34,150 bases of DNA from assembly GCA_902781565.1 (NCBI GenBank), contig CACZJT010000010.1:1-34150 (forward strand). The letters run 5' to 3'. Positions 24,151 to 32,415 of the stretch are shown in pieces. Source of the DNA: an uncultured Ruminococcus sp. Lineage in GTDB: Bacteria; Bacillota; Clostridia; Oscillospirales; Ruminococcaceae. Each line of letters opens with the position of its first letter. Positions within the stretch are counted from its first letter, which is position 1. The notes beneath the pieces are model-generated. The model made no database searches, had not been told where the DNA came from, and saw only the letters and a program-made list of their open reading frames with translations. The position numbers and the translations under genes are program-made.

Positions 24151-24193
24151 GGATTTTCGCGGTATTTTCACATATTGTCAAAATTTGTCGAGT
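24143..24193. promoter_or_regulatory. Three Spo0A-box-like sites in the divergent region
   Basis: On the plus strand TTTGTCAAGG (24143-24152, 8/10 to TTTGTCRAAA) overlaps the lipoprotein -35. ATTGTCAAAA (24174-24183, 9/10) and TTTGTCGAGT (24184-24193, 8/10) abut each other exactly 10 bp apart, the spacing used by tandem Spo0A monomers. The first match is partly forced by the TTGACA -35 on the other strand. Confidence 0.4.
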
Positions 24194-24219
24194 CAAAAAA
24201 CGGTGTTTATACAGACTAT

Positions 24220-24235
24220 AGTGACAAATGTCACT
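24220..24235. promoter_or_regulatory. Crp/Fnr-like palindrome AGTGA-N6-TCACT
   Basis: AGTGACA-AA-TGTCACT is a perfect inverted repeat with 7-bp arms. It also fits the half-site layout GTGA-N6-TCAC used by Crp/Fnr-family regulators. It is centred 31 bp upstream of the plus-strand -35 box, a plausible activator position. Confidence 0.5.
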
Positions 24236-24257
24236 CCGAATAATTACATTCGACATC

Positions 24258-24286
24258 TTGAAAAGCCGATAGTGATGTGCTATAAT
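24258..24286 (+). promoter_or_regulatory. Sigma-A promoter of the giant membrane-protein gene
   Basis: TTGAAA (24258-24263), a 17-bp spacer and TATAAT (24281-24286), about 54 bp before the start codon. Confidence 0.8.
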
Positions 24287-24339
24287 GATTATAGTAAGAG
24301 GTATATCATTGGACTTATCGGGAAAGGCGGGTGTGGAAA

Positions 24340-27300
24340 ATGTGGACTATTTTGGTGATATTGTGGCTCATTGCTCCTCTGGTGCTTCTGCCCGTCGCTA
24401 TCTCTGCGACCAATAAGAAAAAGAAGCTGGAGGAGTTCTTGAACGAGCTGCACCGCGCGGGCAGGATAAGCAATGTGGAATATATGTCAAGAGTTGCCGA
24501 CCGCAAGGGTATGCCGCCAAACACCGCCTACGGCAGGGGAGTGCCCCCCGTACAGCCCTACTACGGCACACCTCCGCAGAGGGTACAGACCGCTCCCATG
24601 CAGGGCGTACAGCCCGCACAGACGGCACAGCCCACTCCCGTGCAGGGCGTACAACCCACGCAGGCGGCACAGACCGCTCCCATACAGAGCGTACAGCCCA
24701 CACAGGCGGCACAGACTGCCCCCGTGCAGAGCTTACAGCCCACACAGGTGGCACAGCCCGCCCCCGCGCAGGGCGTACAGCCCGCACAGCAGGCTTCGGC
24801 GCAGAGGGTATACCCGTATCCTCCGCAGCAGGCTTGGCGGCAGCCTAACGCGGCTTGGCATAATGCACCCCGTCCGCAGCCCGCTCCCGTTCCACCGAAG
24901 CCCAAGCGCGAGCGCAATCCCGCTTCGGTCATGCTGGTCATAGGCTCGGCACTGGTGGTGCTGGCGGGAATGGTGTTCTCGGTCGCGAACTGGATATCCA
25001 TGAACGAATGGCAGCGCACGGGCGTCATCGCCCTCACTTCGGCGTTCTTCTTCATCGTCAGCGCCATAGCGGGCAAGAAGCTGAAGCTCGTCAATACGAG
25101 CATGGCGTTCTACCTGCTGGGCTCGGTGTTCACCTCCATAACTTTCGTGACGATGGGCTGGTTCGGGCTTCTCGGAGAGAGCCTTTCGCACAACGGCAGC
25201 TGCTTCTGGCTGCTCTATTCGGGGGCGGCTCTGCTCGTGACCCTGTTCTCGGCGGCGGCGGTGAAGCTCTACAAGAGGGGAGTGTTCATTCACGCGGCGC
25301 TCTACGGCGGGCTTTGCTCCTTCACCCTCATGAGCGTACAGCTCTTTGACGGCAGCCCCGACCTCTGGGGAATGTTCCTCAATATCGTGGCGGCGCTCCC
25401 GATATTCATGCTCTACAGGCAGAATGCGAAGGGCGGCAAAGATAACGGCGACCCCTTCCGCATATTCACGGTGATACTCGCCGCTATCTACGGCATTTCG
25501 GCTGTTCCGTTTATGGTCAGCCATATTTGGGGCGAATGGACGCCTGCCTGCTTCGTGACCCTCGCGGTCTGGACGGCGCAGGTCATAGCCTACAGCATAC
25601 TCCTGAAAAACAAGCCCCTCGCGGCAGTTCACCCCTTCATGCTGTTGTTCGGCTTCTCGGAGCTGGCGGCTTCCTCGGGCTCTCTCGGACTGTCCCAAAG
25701 AGTGATACTGTTCGGCTGTCTGACGGCAGCGGCAGCGGCGGTCTACAGGTACGTAAAGCCGATACGCACCCTCATTTCCGACCTGCTGTTCCCGATAGCG
25801 CTGTGCCTCTCGCTTTTCGCAGGCGACTGGGATTCCTTCACCATGAACGCGGCGCTGATGACGGCGGTCATAGCCATGCACGCGCTGGTGAAGAACAAGA
25901 ACGATGCCGCCCGTGCTTTCACTACGCTGCTGCCGTTTGCGGTGTCGGTACTGATGTTCGGACTTACCACCCTCGCGGAGGACACGCTCGGCTTCAAGGA
26001 CCATGAGTGCGTCCTGCTGTTCGCGGGGCTGATATTCCTGACGGCTATGGTATTCACCGCCGCAAAGTCCGTCCGCACCCTCGTGTCGGACGCGCTGTTC
26101 CCCGCAGTGCTGATGGTCTGCACATTCGGGACGATAGGCATGACCGAGCGTGACGAGACCCTTGCGATATTCCCCTTCTGCATAAGCCTGCTCTTTACCG
26201 CGAACGTTGCGGTACACGCCTTTGAAGATCCGAAGAAGCGCATGGTAAGGCACTTCGCCTATATCCTGCCCTTTACCCTGCCTGTCACCGCTTTCACGGC
26301 GGCAGATTTCGCGGGCGCGGAGCTGGGACTTTACGACTGCGAACGCTTCGCCGCTTTTGTGGGAGTAATGTTCCTGTTCGGGCTTGCGATGAGGTACATT
26401 CCCCGCATACGCACCGAGGTATCCGACTGGCTGATACTCTCCGTGACGGCTGTTGCTTCGGCGGGCTGCTTCTTCTGCTGCAATGTCGCGGAGGAGTATC
26501 TTATCGCGGCGGGAACGGCGGCTGTGTGCCTTGCCCTTGCCGCTCTGCATACCTTTGAGCGCGACCCTCTGCGGGACACAAGACCTTTCGCTTACACAAT
26601 GCCCTTCGGCACGGCGGGAATGGCGCTCTGTATCGCATATGCAGTCGATCGCATGACAGCTCCCGACTTTGCGGCACCCCTTTGCTTCGCGGGTGTCATC
26701 TTCGCGGCGGCTTTCGCTTTCAGGTTCGTTAAGCGCCTGCACACGGGCGTTTCGGATATGGTACTGCCTATGGCGATAATGTGCGCGGGCTTCGGTCTGC
26801 CCTTTGCCGACCTGTGGGGAACGCTCATATTCGTGATGATGGCGGCGGTAATGCTCCTCGATATGGCGGGCAAAAACGCCATTCCCCTCACCGCCGATGC
26901 AAACAGAGTGTTCCTGTTCGTGCCCGTGCTGTTCACCTCTATGCATATCGCGTGGGGCATTCGTATCACCTCACAGCCCGAAACGGACTTCCGGGCGCTT
27001 TTCACGGGAATTACCCTGACGGCGTTCGCGTTCCTGTTCAGATATTCGGGACACTTCCTCAAAACGCTGAAAATACGCACCCTCGTTTCGGACATAGCCT
27101 TCACGGGCGTCGGCGTGATACTTGCGGCTTCGGCTTACGATGACAGGTCGGGTTTCGGGCTGATACTCGCGGTGCTCACTTCGGGACTTGTCTTCACCTA
27201 CGTCATGGAGCGCAAGCCCGCCCACCGCAACTTCGTGCTGATATCGAGATGGGCTTTCCCCTGCCTGCTCATGACCTCGGCGGTATTCGCGGGAAGCACC

Positions 27301-28857
27301 ATTGAGGACATCGACATCAACAGCGCGGCGCTCGGACGCACGGGTGCGGGCGTGATGGTGGTGCTGTTTGCGGTGATTGCATTGTGTTTCCGCAATATCC
27401 GCAAGCTGCGCACCGTGTTCTCCGACTTCGCGATACCCGCGGTGCTTGGTCTTATCTGTTTCAGGCTCGCGGATCATGCGGGGCTTTTCCCCGACGGCGA
27501 CCTCTCGGCGGCGGCTTTTGTGATACTCGCCGCGATGCTCATGATGTACGGCTTCGAGAAGGAGGGCGGCAGTCACCTTATCGCCCACAGGCTGGCGGCT
27601 CCCGTTGTACTGCTGGCGGCGGCTTATCCGCTGTCCTGTCAGATCGAGATAGAGTCCATGACCTTCGCGGTCGAAAAGCTCTCCTACATCATCATGACCT
27701 CGGTCATCATCATCGGAGCGGGAGTTTTCACCTACCTCGAAAAGAACCCCGAGCACTCCCTGCACCGTGAGATCGTACACTCCGAGTACGCATGGAGCGC
27801 AGTCGCGGGCGCGGGCCTGTTCTTCACGGTGCAGAGCATATGCGTTTCGCCTGCGGCACAGATACTTTCGTGGACAGCCTTCGGGCTCTGCGCGGTGCTT
27901 TACCTCATCTGCGGTTCGCAGAAAAAGAACCTCGCGGGAGTTCTGCCCGTGATCGCTATATACCCTGCGGCGGCAGAGACCGCACGTCAGATCGCGGGTA
28001 TGTACGCGCTCAATACTTACACATTCTACATGATAATGTCGGGAGCGGTAACGGCGGTGCTGTTCGGAATGTCCAAGCTCGTTGACCGCGAGAGCGCTTT
28101 CGTTAAGGAAAACGACAGGCTCCGCATAGACTTTGCGGCGTTCGCCATGATACCCGCGCCCTTTGTTGCCATTATAAGCGGCGACAGCGCGGGGCTTACG
28201 AGGTGGGGATTTTTCACCGCGACCCTTGAAGCGGGACTGTTCTTTCTTAACCTTATCCGCAGGGGACACAGCCGCGACGTGAACCGCGTAATGCTGACCC
28301 TCGCGGCGGCGGCGGGCTGTTCGCTCATATACTCGCGCCCGTTCCTGCCGATAGCAGATGTGGTCGTGGCGGTGAAGATAGACCTCCTGCCGCTGATACT
28401 GTTCAGCGTGCTCATACGGCTCATATGGCGCGATAAAAAGAAGCTGGCAGGCGACCTGAGCTTCGCGGTACAGCTGACGGCTTTCGGCATACTGCTGATC
28501 GACGCGCTGATACATCAATCCCTTGCGAACACGATCATCGTCCTTTGCGCGACCCTTGCGATAATGCTCACGTCCTTTGCGGTCAAGAGCGGACGTTGGT
28601 TCGCTATCTCGGCGGCTTCGTTCGTGGGGCTGACTATCTACATCACCCACGGCTTTGTGGGACGTGTAGAGTGGTGGGTATACCTGCTGACGGCAGGGCT
28701 TATCCTGATAGCAGTAGCGGCGGCGAACGAGTATTTAAAGAGCCGCGGCGGTTCGCTGAAAGGCGAGGGCAAAAAATTCCTCCGCCGCTGGAAAAGGGCA
28801 GAGGTCACGGAAAGCGATACAAATACAGATATAAATATAACGAACACACGGAACTGA
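24340..28857 (+). CDS. Giant polytopic membrane protein with ~111-residue internal repeats (DUF2157-like start)
   Basis: About 1,505 residues. A membrane helix (~3-22) is followed by a SHOCT-like motif (LEEFLNELHRAGRISNVEYM, ~29-48), then a Gln/Pro/Ala-rich repeat linker (~87-180), and from ~200 to ~1470 a long series of hydrophobic helices, probably around 40. The first helices (VIGSALVVLAGMVFSVANW...) resemble DUF2157-type membrane proteins. A motif [IVL]-[RH]-T-x-x-[ST]-D recurs at residues 475, 578, 690, 800, 912 and 1023, spacing 103-112, so the core looks built from six repeated modules. The C-terminus is a short basic tail. ATG 24340 is preferred; a GTG at 24331 is an alternative. Function unknown; no enzyme or transporter motif is seen. 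Confidence 0.8.
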   Translation: MWTILVILWLIAPLVLLPVAISATNKKKKLEEFLNELHRAGRISNVEYMSRVADRKGMPPNTAYGRGVPPVQPYYGTPPQRVQTAPMQGVQPAQTAQPTPVQGVQPTQAAQTAPIQSVQPTQAAQTAPVQSLQPTQVAQPAPAQGVQPAQQASAQRVYPYPPQQAWRQPNAAWHNAPRPQPAPVPPKPKRERNPASVMLVIGSALVVLAGMVFSVANWISMNEWQRTGVIALTSAFFFIVSAIAGKKLKLVNTSMAFYLLGSVFTSITFVTMGWFGLLGESLSHNGSCFWLLYSGAALLVTLFSAAAVKLYKRGVFIHAALYGGLCSFTLMSVQLFDGSPDLWGMFLNIVAALPIFMLYRQNAKGGKDNGDPFRIFTVILAAIYGISAVPFMVSHIWGEWTPACFVTLAVWTAQVIAYSILLKNKPLAAVHPFMLLFGFSELAASSGSLGLSQRVILFGCLTAAAAAVYRYVKPIRTLISDLLFPIALCLSLFAGDWDSFTMNAALMTAVIAMHALVKNKNDAARAFTTLLPFAVSVLMFGLTTLAEDTLGFKDHECVLLFAGLIFLTAMVFTAAKSVRTLVSDALFPAVLMVCTFGTIGMTERDETLAIFPFCISLLFTANVAVHAFEDPKKRMVRHFAYILPFTLPVTAFTAADFAGAELGLYDCERFAAFVGVMFLFGLAMRYIPRIRTEVSDWLILSVTAVASAGCFFCCNVAEEYLIAAGTAAVCLALAALHTFERDPLRDTRPFAYTMPFGTAGMALCIAYAVDRMTAPDFAAPLCFAGVIFAAAFAFRFVKRLHTGVSDMVLPMAIMCAGFGLPFADLWGTLIFVMMAAVMLLDMAGKNAIPLTADANRVFLFVPVLFTSMHIAWGIRITSQPETDFRALFTGITLTAFAFLFRYSGHFLKTLKIRTLVSDIAFTGVGVILAASAYDDRSGFGLILAVLTSGLVFTYVMERKPAHRNFVLISRWAFPCLLMTSAVFAGSTIEDIDINSAALGRTGAGVMVVLFAVIALCFRNIRKLRTVFSDFAIPAVLGLICFRLADHAGLFPDGDLSAAAFVILAAMLMMYGFEKEGGSHLIAHRLAAPVVLLAAAYPLSCQIEIESMTFAVEKLSYIIMTSVIIIGAGVFTYLEKNPEHSLHREIVHSEYAWSAVAGAGLFFTVQSICVSPAAQILSWTAFGLCAVLYLICGSQKKNLAGVLPVIAIYPAAAETARQIAGMYALNTYTFYMIMSGAVTAVLFGMSKLVDRESAFVKENDRLRIDFAAFAMIPAPFVAIISGDSAGLTRWGFFTATLEAGLFFLNLIRRGHSRDVNRVMLTLAAAAGCSLIYSRPFLPIADVVVAVKIDLLPLILFSVLIRLIWRDKKKLAGDLSFAVQLTAFGILLIDALIHQSLANTIIVLCATLAIMLTSFAVKSGRWFAISAASFVGLTIYITHGFVGRVEWWVYLLTAGLILIAVAAANEYLKSRGGSLKGEGKKFLRRWKRAEVTESDTNTDINITNTRN
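24598..24795 (+). repeat. 42-bp tandem repeat coding a Gln/Pro linker
   Basis: About 4.7 copies of a 42-bp unit encode VQGVQPTQAAQTAP-like 14-residue repeats at residues ~87-152. Units differ at a few positions (Pro/Thr, Gly/Ser). They form a flexible cytoplasmic or surface linker between the first helix and the membrane core. Confidence 0.85.
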
Positions 28858-28880
28858 TGTGCGGAACAAAGACAAATAGC

Positions 28881-28913
28881 CACGGCACCCTGCGGAAAAG
28901 GCGGGGTGCCGTG
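28881..28913. terminator. Hairpin between convergent genes
   Basis: CACGGCACCC and GGGTGCCGTG form a 10-bp perfect stem, extendable by a C-G pair and a G-T pair, with a 13-nt loop. Moderately T-rich sequence lies on both sides (GTGTGTTATTT; minus strand CTATTTGTCTTTG). It lies between the ends of the giant membrane-protein gene and the zinc-ribbon gene and may serve both. Confidence 0.7.
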
Positions 28914-28918
28914 GTGTG

Positions 28919-30031
28919 TTATTTGAGCCAAAAGTCGGCGCGCTGGTAGGCGAGCTGTTTTGACGACAGATGTTTTATGACCTCGGAGTTTACGGCGCTT
29001 ATGGCGGCGTATTTCGCGGCGAGAGCGGCAGTCTTTGCGGTCTGTTGTGCCGTCGCAAGAATGCGGTTATTGGTGTCCTGTATCTCGGCGAGTTGTGCGT
29101 TGGTCTGCGCCTGCTGTATTATCTGCGCGGACTGGAGCTGTATCATTTGATCGAGCTTTTGCTTTATGGCTTCAAGATTCGCCTGCATGAGCGCTTCGGA
29201 AAGGGTCTGATTCGAGGTGGAGAGGTAGTCGTAGAGGTAATAAACCCCCTCGATAGTGCGGAACTGCATGGGGATAATGTTGGCGGAGTAGGCTTGTTTA
29301 AGTATTTCTTCACACTCGTTGATTTCAATTAATAAATCGCTTTTTATTGGTGAAAACTCCTTTCTCCTGTTCGCAATTCTGTTTTCACAGATTTCTTTTA
29401 GTTCATTTAATGTCGATAGCTCTTTTTTTTGATCTCTATCAAATTTTTCTAATGATTGCTTGTATTCTTTCTTTAAAATTGTGATTCTAAGTCCTAATGC
29501 AACTGCAACTATTAAATTAGGTAATCCAAAACCTACCAAAAAAACTATACCACCTTCTTTATAAGATGGTATGCCTATGAGAGCAAAAAATAAAGTCAAA
29601 AAAGCGAAAAATATAAACCCCACATAGTCGCTGGTGGTTTTGGGATTATCAATGAAAGATTCTTTATGTTGTACTTTATTCTGAACTTCTTTAATCTTCT
29701 TGTTGTATGATTCCAAAGCAGAATCATCTTCTTTGATACATTCTGATAGTCTATTTGACTTAGAATTAGATTCTTTTATTATTGTTTCAAGTGTCCTTAC
29801 ATTCTCTAAATATATCAGCAAAGCGTCCCTATCCAATTCATTATCATTAGCCGCCTGCGCAGGCGCGGAAACCGCGGGCGCAGTCTGCGTGGGGACGGCA
29901 TTATTCGCCTGTCCCGCCATAGCCCGTATCGCTTCGATATCGTATTCCATTCCGCAGCCCTGACAAACACCCGTGCGGTTAGCTTGCATTTTAATCGCAC
30001 CGCCGCAGATGTCACATACAAAATTTGCCAT
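28919..30031 (-). CDS. Zinc-ribbon, coiled-coil membrane protein of mosaic composition
   Basis: 370 residues. An N-terminal zinc ribbon (CDICGGAIKM...CQGCGMEYD, residues ~6-31, two C-x2-C knuckles) is followed by an Ala/Gln linker, a coiled coil (~65-125), two hydrophobic helices (~135-185, joined by a short loop), a second coiled coil (~190-245) and a Gln/Ala-rich helical C-terminus (TIEGVYYLYDYLSTSNQTLSEALMQ..., read in pieces). Start: ATG 30031 has GGAGGT upstream, better than 30064. The middle (29305-29850) is strikingly AT-rich, while both ends match the GC-rich neighbours, suggesting recombination. No known function; the zinc ribbon and coiled coils suggest a scaffold or binding role. 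Divergent from an XRE regulator. Confidence 0.75.
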   Translation of the reverse strand: MANFVCDICGGAIKMQANRTGVCQGCGMEYDIEAIRAMAGQANNAVPTQTAPAVSAPAQAANDNELDRDALLIYLENVRTLETIIKESNSKSNRLSECIKEDDSALESYNKKIKEVQNKVQHKESFIDNPKTTSDYVGFIFFAFLTLFFALIGIPSYKEGGIVFLVGFGLPNLIVAVALGLRITILKKEYKQSLEKFDRDQKKELSTLNELKEICENRIANRRKEFSPIKSDLLIEINECEEILKQAYSANIIPMQFRTIEGVYYLYDYLSTSNQTLSEALMQANLEAIKQKLDQMIQLQSAQIIQQAQTNAQLAEIQDTNNRILATAQQTAKTAALAAKYAAISAVNSEVIKHLSSKQLAYQRADFWLK

Positions 30032-30058
30032 TGGTGTACCTCCTGTATTTTTACCACG

Positions 30059-30104
30059 TTTCATTGTATACTATCATTATACCATATTTCATTGTGAATG
30101 TCAA
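30059..30104 (-). promoter_or_regulatory. Consensus promoter of the zinc-ribbon gene with direct repeats
   Basis: On the minus strand TTGACA (30104-30099), a 17-bp spacer and TATAAT (30081-30076). On the plus strand the word TTTCATTGT occurs at about 30059-30067 and 30087-30095, flanking the -10 box. These repeats are candidate operator half-sites for the XRE protein encoded just to the right. Confidence 0.8.
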
Positions 30105-30124
30105 TACCACGATTTGTTGTATGA

Positions 30125-30130
30125 TATAAT
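30125..30130 (+). promoter_or_regulatory. -10 box of the XRE regulator gene
   Basis: TATAAT lies 33 bp before the GTG start. No convincing -35 stands 16-18 bp upstream, so the promoter may be weak or activator-dependent. Confidence 0.45.
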
Positions 30131-30162
30131 TATTAAAGGAACGGTTACAATGGGGTGAAGTT

Positions 30163-30384
30163 GTGTTTTTTAGGCGTTTAAGAGATTTACGTGAGGACAA
30201 CGACCTCAAACAGAAGGATATAGCCAAGTTGATAAACTGCTCCCAACAGGCTTACAGCAACTATGAGTTGGGTGTGCATGAGATACCTATTGACCTTTTG
30301 ATAGCCCTTGCCGAGCTTTACAAGACCAACACCGACTACCTCTTAGGTCTCACCGACAACAAGACCTACTACAAGAAACTGTAA
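30163..30384 (+). CDS. Small XRE-family (Cro/C1-type HTH) transcriptional regulator
   Basis: 73 residues, essentially one HTH domain: RRLRDLREDNDLKQKDIAKL then INCSQQAYSNYELGVHEIP and LLIALAELYKTNTDYLLGLTD, the classical XRE pattern with Q-x-x-Y-S-N-Y-E in the recognition helix. No effector or peptidase domain follows. Start is GTG behind GGGGTGAAG. It is divergent from the zinc-ribbon gene, and the shared 100-bp region has direct repeats, so it probably regulates itself and that neighbour. It ends at a bidirectional terminator with asnB. Confidence 0.9.
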   Translation: MFFRRLRDLREDNDLKQKDIAKLINCSQQAYSNYELGVHEIPIDLLIALAELYKTNTDYLLGLTDNKTYYKKL

Positions 30385-30412
30385 AACACGCACCCCCCCG
30401 GAGGTGCGTGTT
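30385..30412. terminator. Bidirectional terminator between the XRE gene and asnB
   Basis: AACACGCACC and GGTGCGTGTT form a 10-bp perfect stem with an 8-nt loop. The plus strand continues TCTCTTTAT and the minus strand continues TTACAG after the TT of the stem. It sits between the two convergent stop codons. Confidence 0.85.
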
Positions 30413-30416
30413 CTCT

Positions 30417-32270
30417 TTATACCAGCTCGACTTTGTAATGCCGCAGCCAGTGGTTTATCTGTATGATGTACGCCATGATCTGCGGGTCGTTCATCAGCTG
30501 ACCGTACCAGGCGGTCTGCTGACCGTGATACATTAGCCGCTCGATCTCGCGGCGCTCCAGTATTTGCAGGACGGGACAATCCGCCTGCGAGAGCTCCTCC
30601 GCCAGCCGCTCACGCACCGCCGCCTCGTAGGAGGGGTTGTGGGTCTTGGGATAGGGCGACTTCTTGCGCCGCACCACAGCCTCGGGCAGCAAGCCGCGCA
30701 CAGCCGCAGCCTCACGCAGCAAGCCCTTCTCGCGCCCCATGTAGTCCTTGTACTCCCACGGCACACGGTACATATACTCCACGATACGGCAGTCACAGAA
30801 CGGCACACGCACTTCCAGCCCCCAGTGCATACTCATGCGGTCTTTGCGGTCGAGCAGCGTCTGCATGAACCAGTCCGTATTGAGCCGCATCATTTCCCTC
30901 ATGCGCTTTTCGAGGGGCGAAAGACCGCCCTCGGTCACTTTCGAGCAGGTGGCGAGGTACTTGTTCGTGACGTAGCGCTCAGGGGAGAAGTCCGCAAGGT
31001 ATTCGGGTCTTAACAGCGAGGCGCGGTAGGCGGTGGACTGCGACCAGGGGAAGCCGTAGATCTGCCTGATGTCGGGGTCGCGGTACCAGGGATAGCCCCC
31101 GAAGATCTCGTCGGCGCATTCGCCCGAAAGCGCCACCGTCGAGAACTCCCTCACCGCCTTGCAGAACAGCAGCAGTGAGCTGTCAACGTCCGCCATGCCG
31201 GGCAGGTCGCGGGCTTCTGCGGCGGTGTAGAGCGCCTCCACCAGCTCGGGGGTGTCGATGACGACGCGATGATGTTCCGTCCCCAAAAACTTCACCATCA
31301 TCTCGATGTACTCATCATCGGCGTTGGGCTGGAACTTGCCCGCCTTGAAATACTTCTTGTTGTCGCGATACTCCACCGAAAAGGTGTGGAGCTTCCTGCC
31401 TTCCTCGGCAAAGCGCCGCGCCGTCACCGATGAGATAAGGCTCGAATCAAGCCCGCCCGAAAGGAAGGTACACAGCGGCACGTCCGAGACTGTCTGACGG
31501 GTGATGGCGTCGGTCACAAGGTCGATGATGTGGTCGCGGACTGTCTCGAAGCTGTCGGTGATGAGCTCCGTCCCGCCGTCAGCCATGTCGCGGTAAATGC
31601 GGCGGGTCAGCCCGTTTCGGTCGAATACCGCGCACTCGGCGGGGAGAAGCTCCTCGACGCCCTCAAAGACCCCGAAGCCGCTCGTTCGGGCGGGACCCAC
31701 GAGCATTATCTCCCGCACGCCCTCCGCGCCCAGCCGCGCGGGGACGCCCGCCGCGAAAAGTCCCTTTATCTCCGAAGCGAAGTACAGCACCCCGCCCCTC
31801 AGCGTGAAGAACAGCGGCTTTACGCCCATAGGGTCGCGGGCGAGGAAAAGGCTCTCCCGTCGCTCGTCGTAGACCGCGAAGGCGAATATGCCGTTGAAGC
31901 GCCTAACGCAGTCCTCGCCCCACTCGGCGAAGGAACGCAGTACCACCTCCGTGTCGCTCGATGTCTCAAAGCAGTGTCCGCGTGAGCGCAGTTCTGTCCG
32001 AAGCTCCTCGGTGTTGTACAGCTCGCCGTTGTAGACGAGGACGAGCTTTGCGCCCTCCTCCCCGTAAAGCATGGGCTGAGCCCCGTTCTCGGGGTCGATG
32101 ACTGCAAGACGGGTATGTATCATCAGCGCATTGTCATGCTCGTAAACGCCGTCCGAATCGGGACCGCGGCGTTTGAGCGCCCGTATCATGGCTTCGGCGC
32201 GGCGGCGCTTGTCGCCTATGACCTCCGCGTAATTCTCCCCGAAGCCTATAATTCCTCCTATAGCACACAT
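30417..32270 (-). CDS. asnB: Asparagine synthase (glutamine-hydrolysing)
   Basis: Makes asparagine from aspartate, glutamine and ATP. 617 residues: an N-terminal class II glutaminase domain with nucleophile Cys2 (MCAIGGIIGF), RRGPDSDG and VYNGELYN, then a synthetase domain with the PP-loop SGGLDSS at residues 271-277, FSVEYRDN, LSGECADEIFGGYPWY and KDRMSMHWGLEVRVPF. The start at 32270 is set by the invariant Met-Cys; three extra codons upstream are in frame but would hide the catalytic Cys. A 10-bp hairpin covers the ribosome binding site (see separate entry). The closest known type is the long AsnB of Firmicutes, though a role with a surface or peptide substrate cannot be excluded. Confidence 0.95.
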   Translation of the reverse strand: MCAIGGIIGFGENYAEVIGDKRRRAEAMIRALKRRGPDSDGVYEHDNALMIHTRLAVIDPENGAQPMLYGEEGAKLVLVYNGELYNTEELRTELRSRGHCFETSSDTEVVLRSFAEWGEDCVRRFNGIFAFAVYDERRESLFLARDPMGVKPLFFTLRGGVLYFASEIKGLFAAGVPARLGAEGVREIMLVGPARTSGFGVFEGVEELLPAECAVFDRNGLTRRIYRDMADGGTELITDSFETVRDHIIDLVTDAITRQTVSDVPLCTFLSGGLDSSLISSVTARRFAEEGRKLHTFSVEYRDNKKYFKAGKFQPNADDEYIEMMVKFLGTEHHRVVIDTPELVEALYTAAEARDLPGMADVDSSLLLFCKAVREFSTVALSGECADEIFGGYPWYRDPDIRQIYGFPWSQSTAYRASLLRPEYLADFSPERYVTNKYLATCSKVTEGGLSPLEKRMREMMRLNTDWFMQTLLDRKDRMSMHWGLEVRVPFCDCRIVEYMYRVPWEYKDYMGREKGLLREAAAVRGLLPEAVVRRKKSPYPKTHNPSYEAAVRERLAEELSQADCPVLQILERREIERLMYHGQQTAWYGQLMNDPQIMAYIIQINHWLRHYKVELV

Positions 32271-32275
32271 AGAAA

Positions 32276-32306
32276 TCACCTCGGTACATATTATGCACCG
32301 AGGTGA
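32276..32306 (-). promoter_or_regulatory. Hairpin occluding the asnB ribosome binding site
   Basis: TCACCTCGGT and ACCGAGGTGA form a perfect 10-bp stem with an 11-nt loop. On the minus strand the 3' arm contains the asnB Shine-Dalgarno sequence GAGGTG, 6 nt before the ATG. It also follows the end of the dockerin gene by only 11 bp, so it could be a read-through control or terminator-like element instead. No T-tract beyond ATTTCT is present. Confidence 0.6.
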
Positions 32307-32316
32307 AAGAATGTTA

Positions 32317-32415
32317 TTATTTCCCCAGCTTAACGTCCCATTTAGCCAGATACTGCTGAAGCAGCGCCAGGTCCTGCATTTCGATAGTGCCGCTCAGGTC
32401 AACATCGGAAGCCTT
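32317..32415. repeat. 99-bp direct repeat, copy 1 (dockerin second half)
   Basis: 32317-32415 is identical base for base to 34052-34150 at the window edge. Read on the minus strand it encodes KASDVDLSGTIEMQDLALL, then QQYLAKWDVKLGK and stop: the second calcium-binding repeat of a dockerin. Confidence 0.95.

Noticed and set aside
24733..26946. Long minus-strand open frame opposite the giant membrane-protein gene
   Set aside because: Composition (Arg/His/Glu/Gln-rich, no domains) is that of an antisense shadow of a hydrophobic coding sequence.
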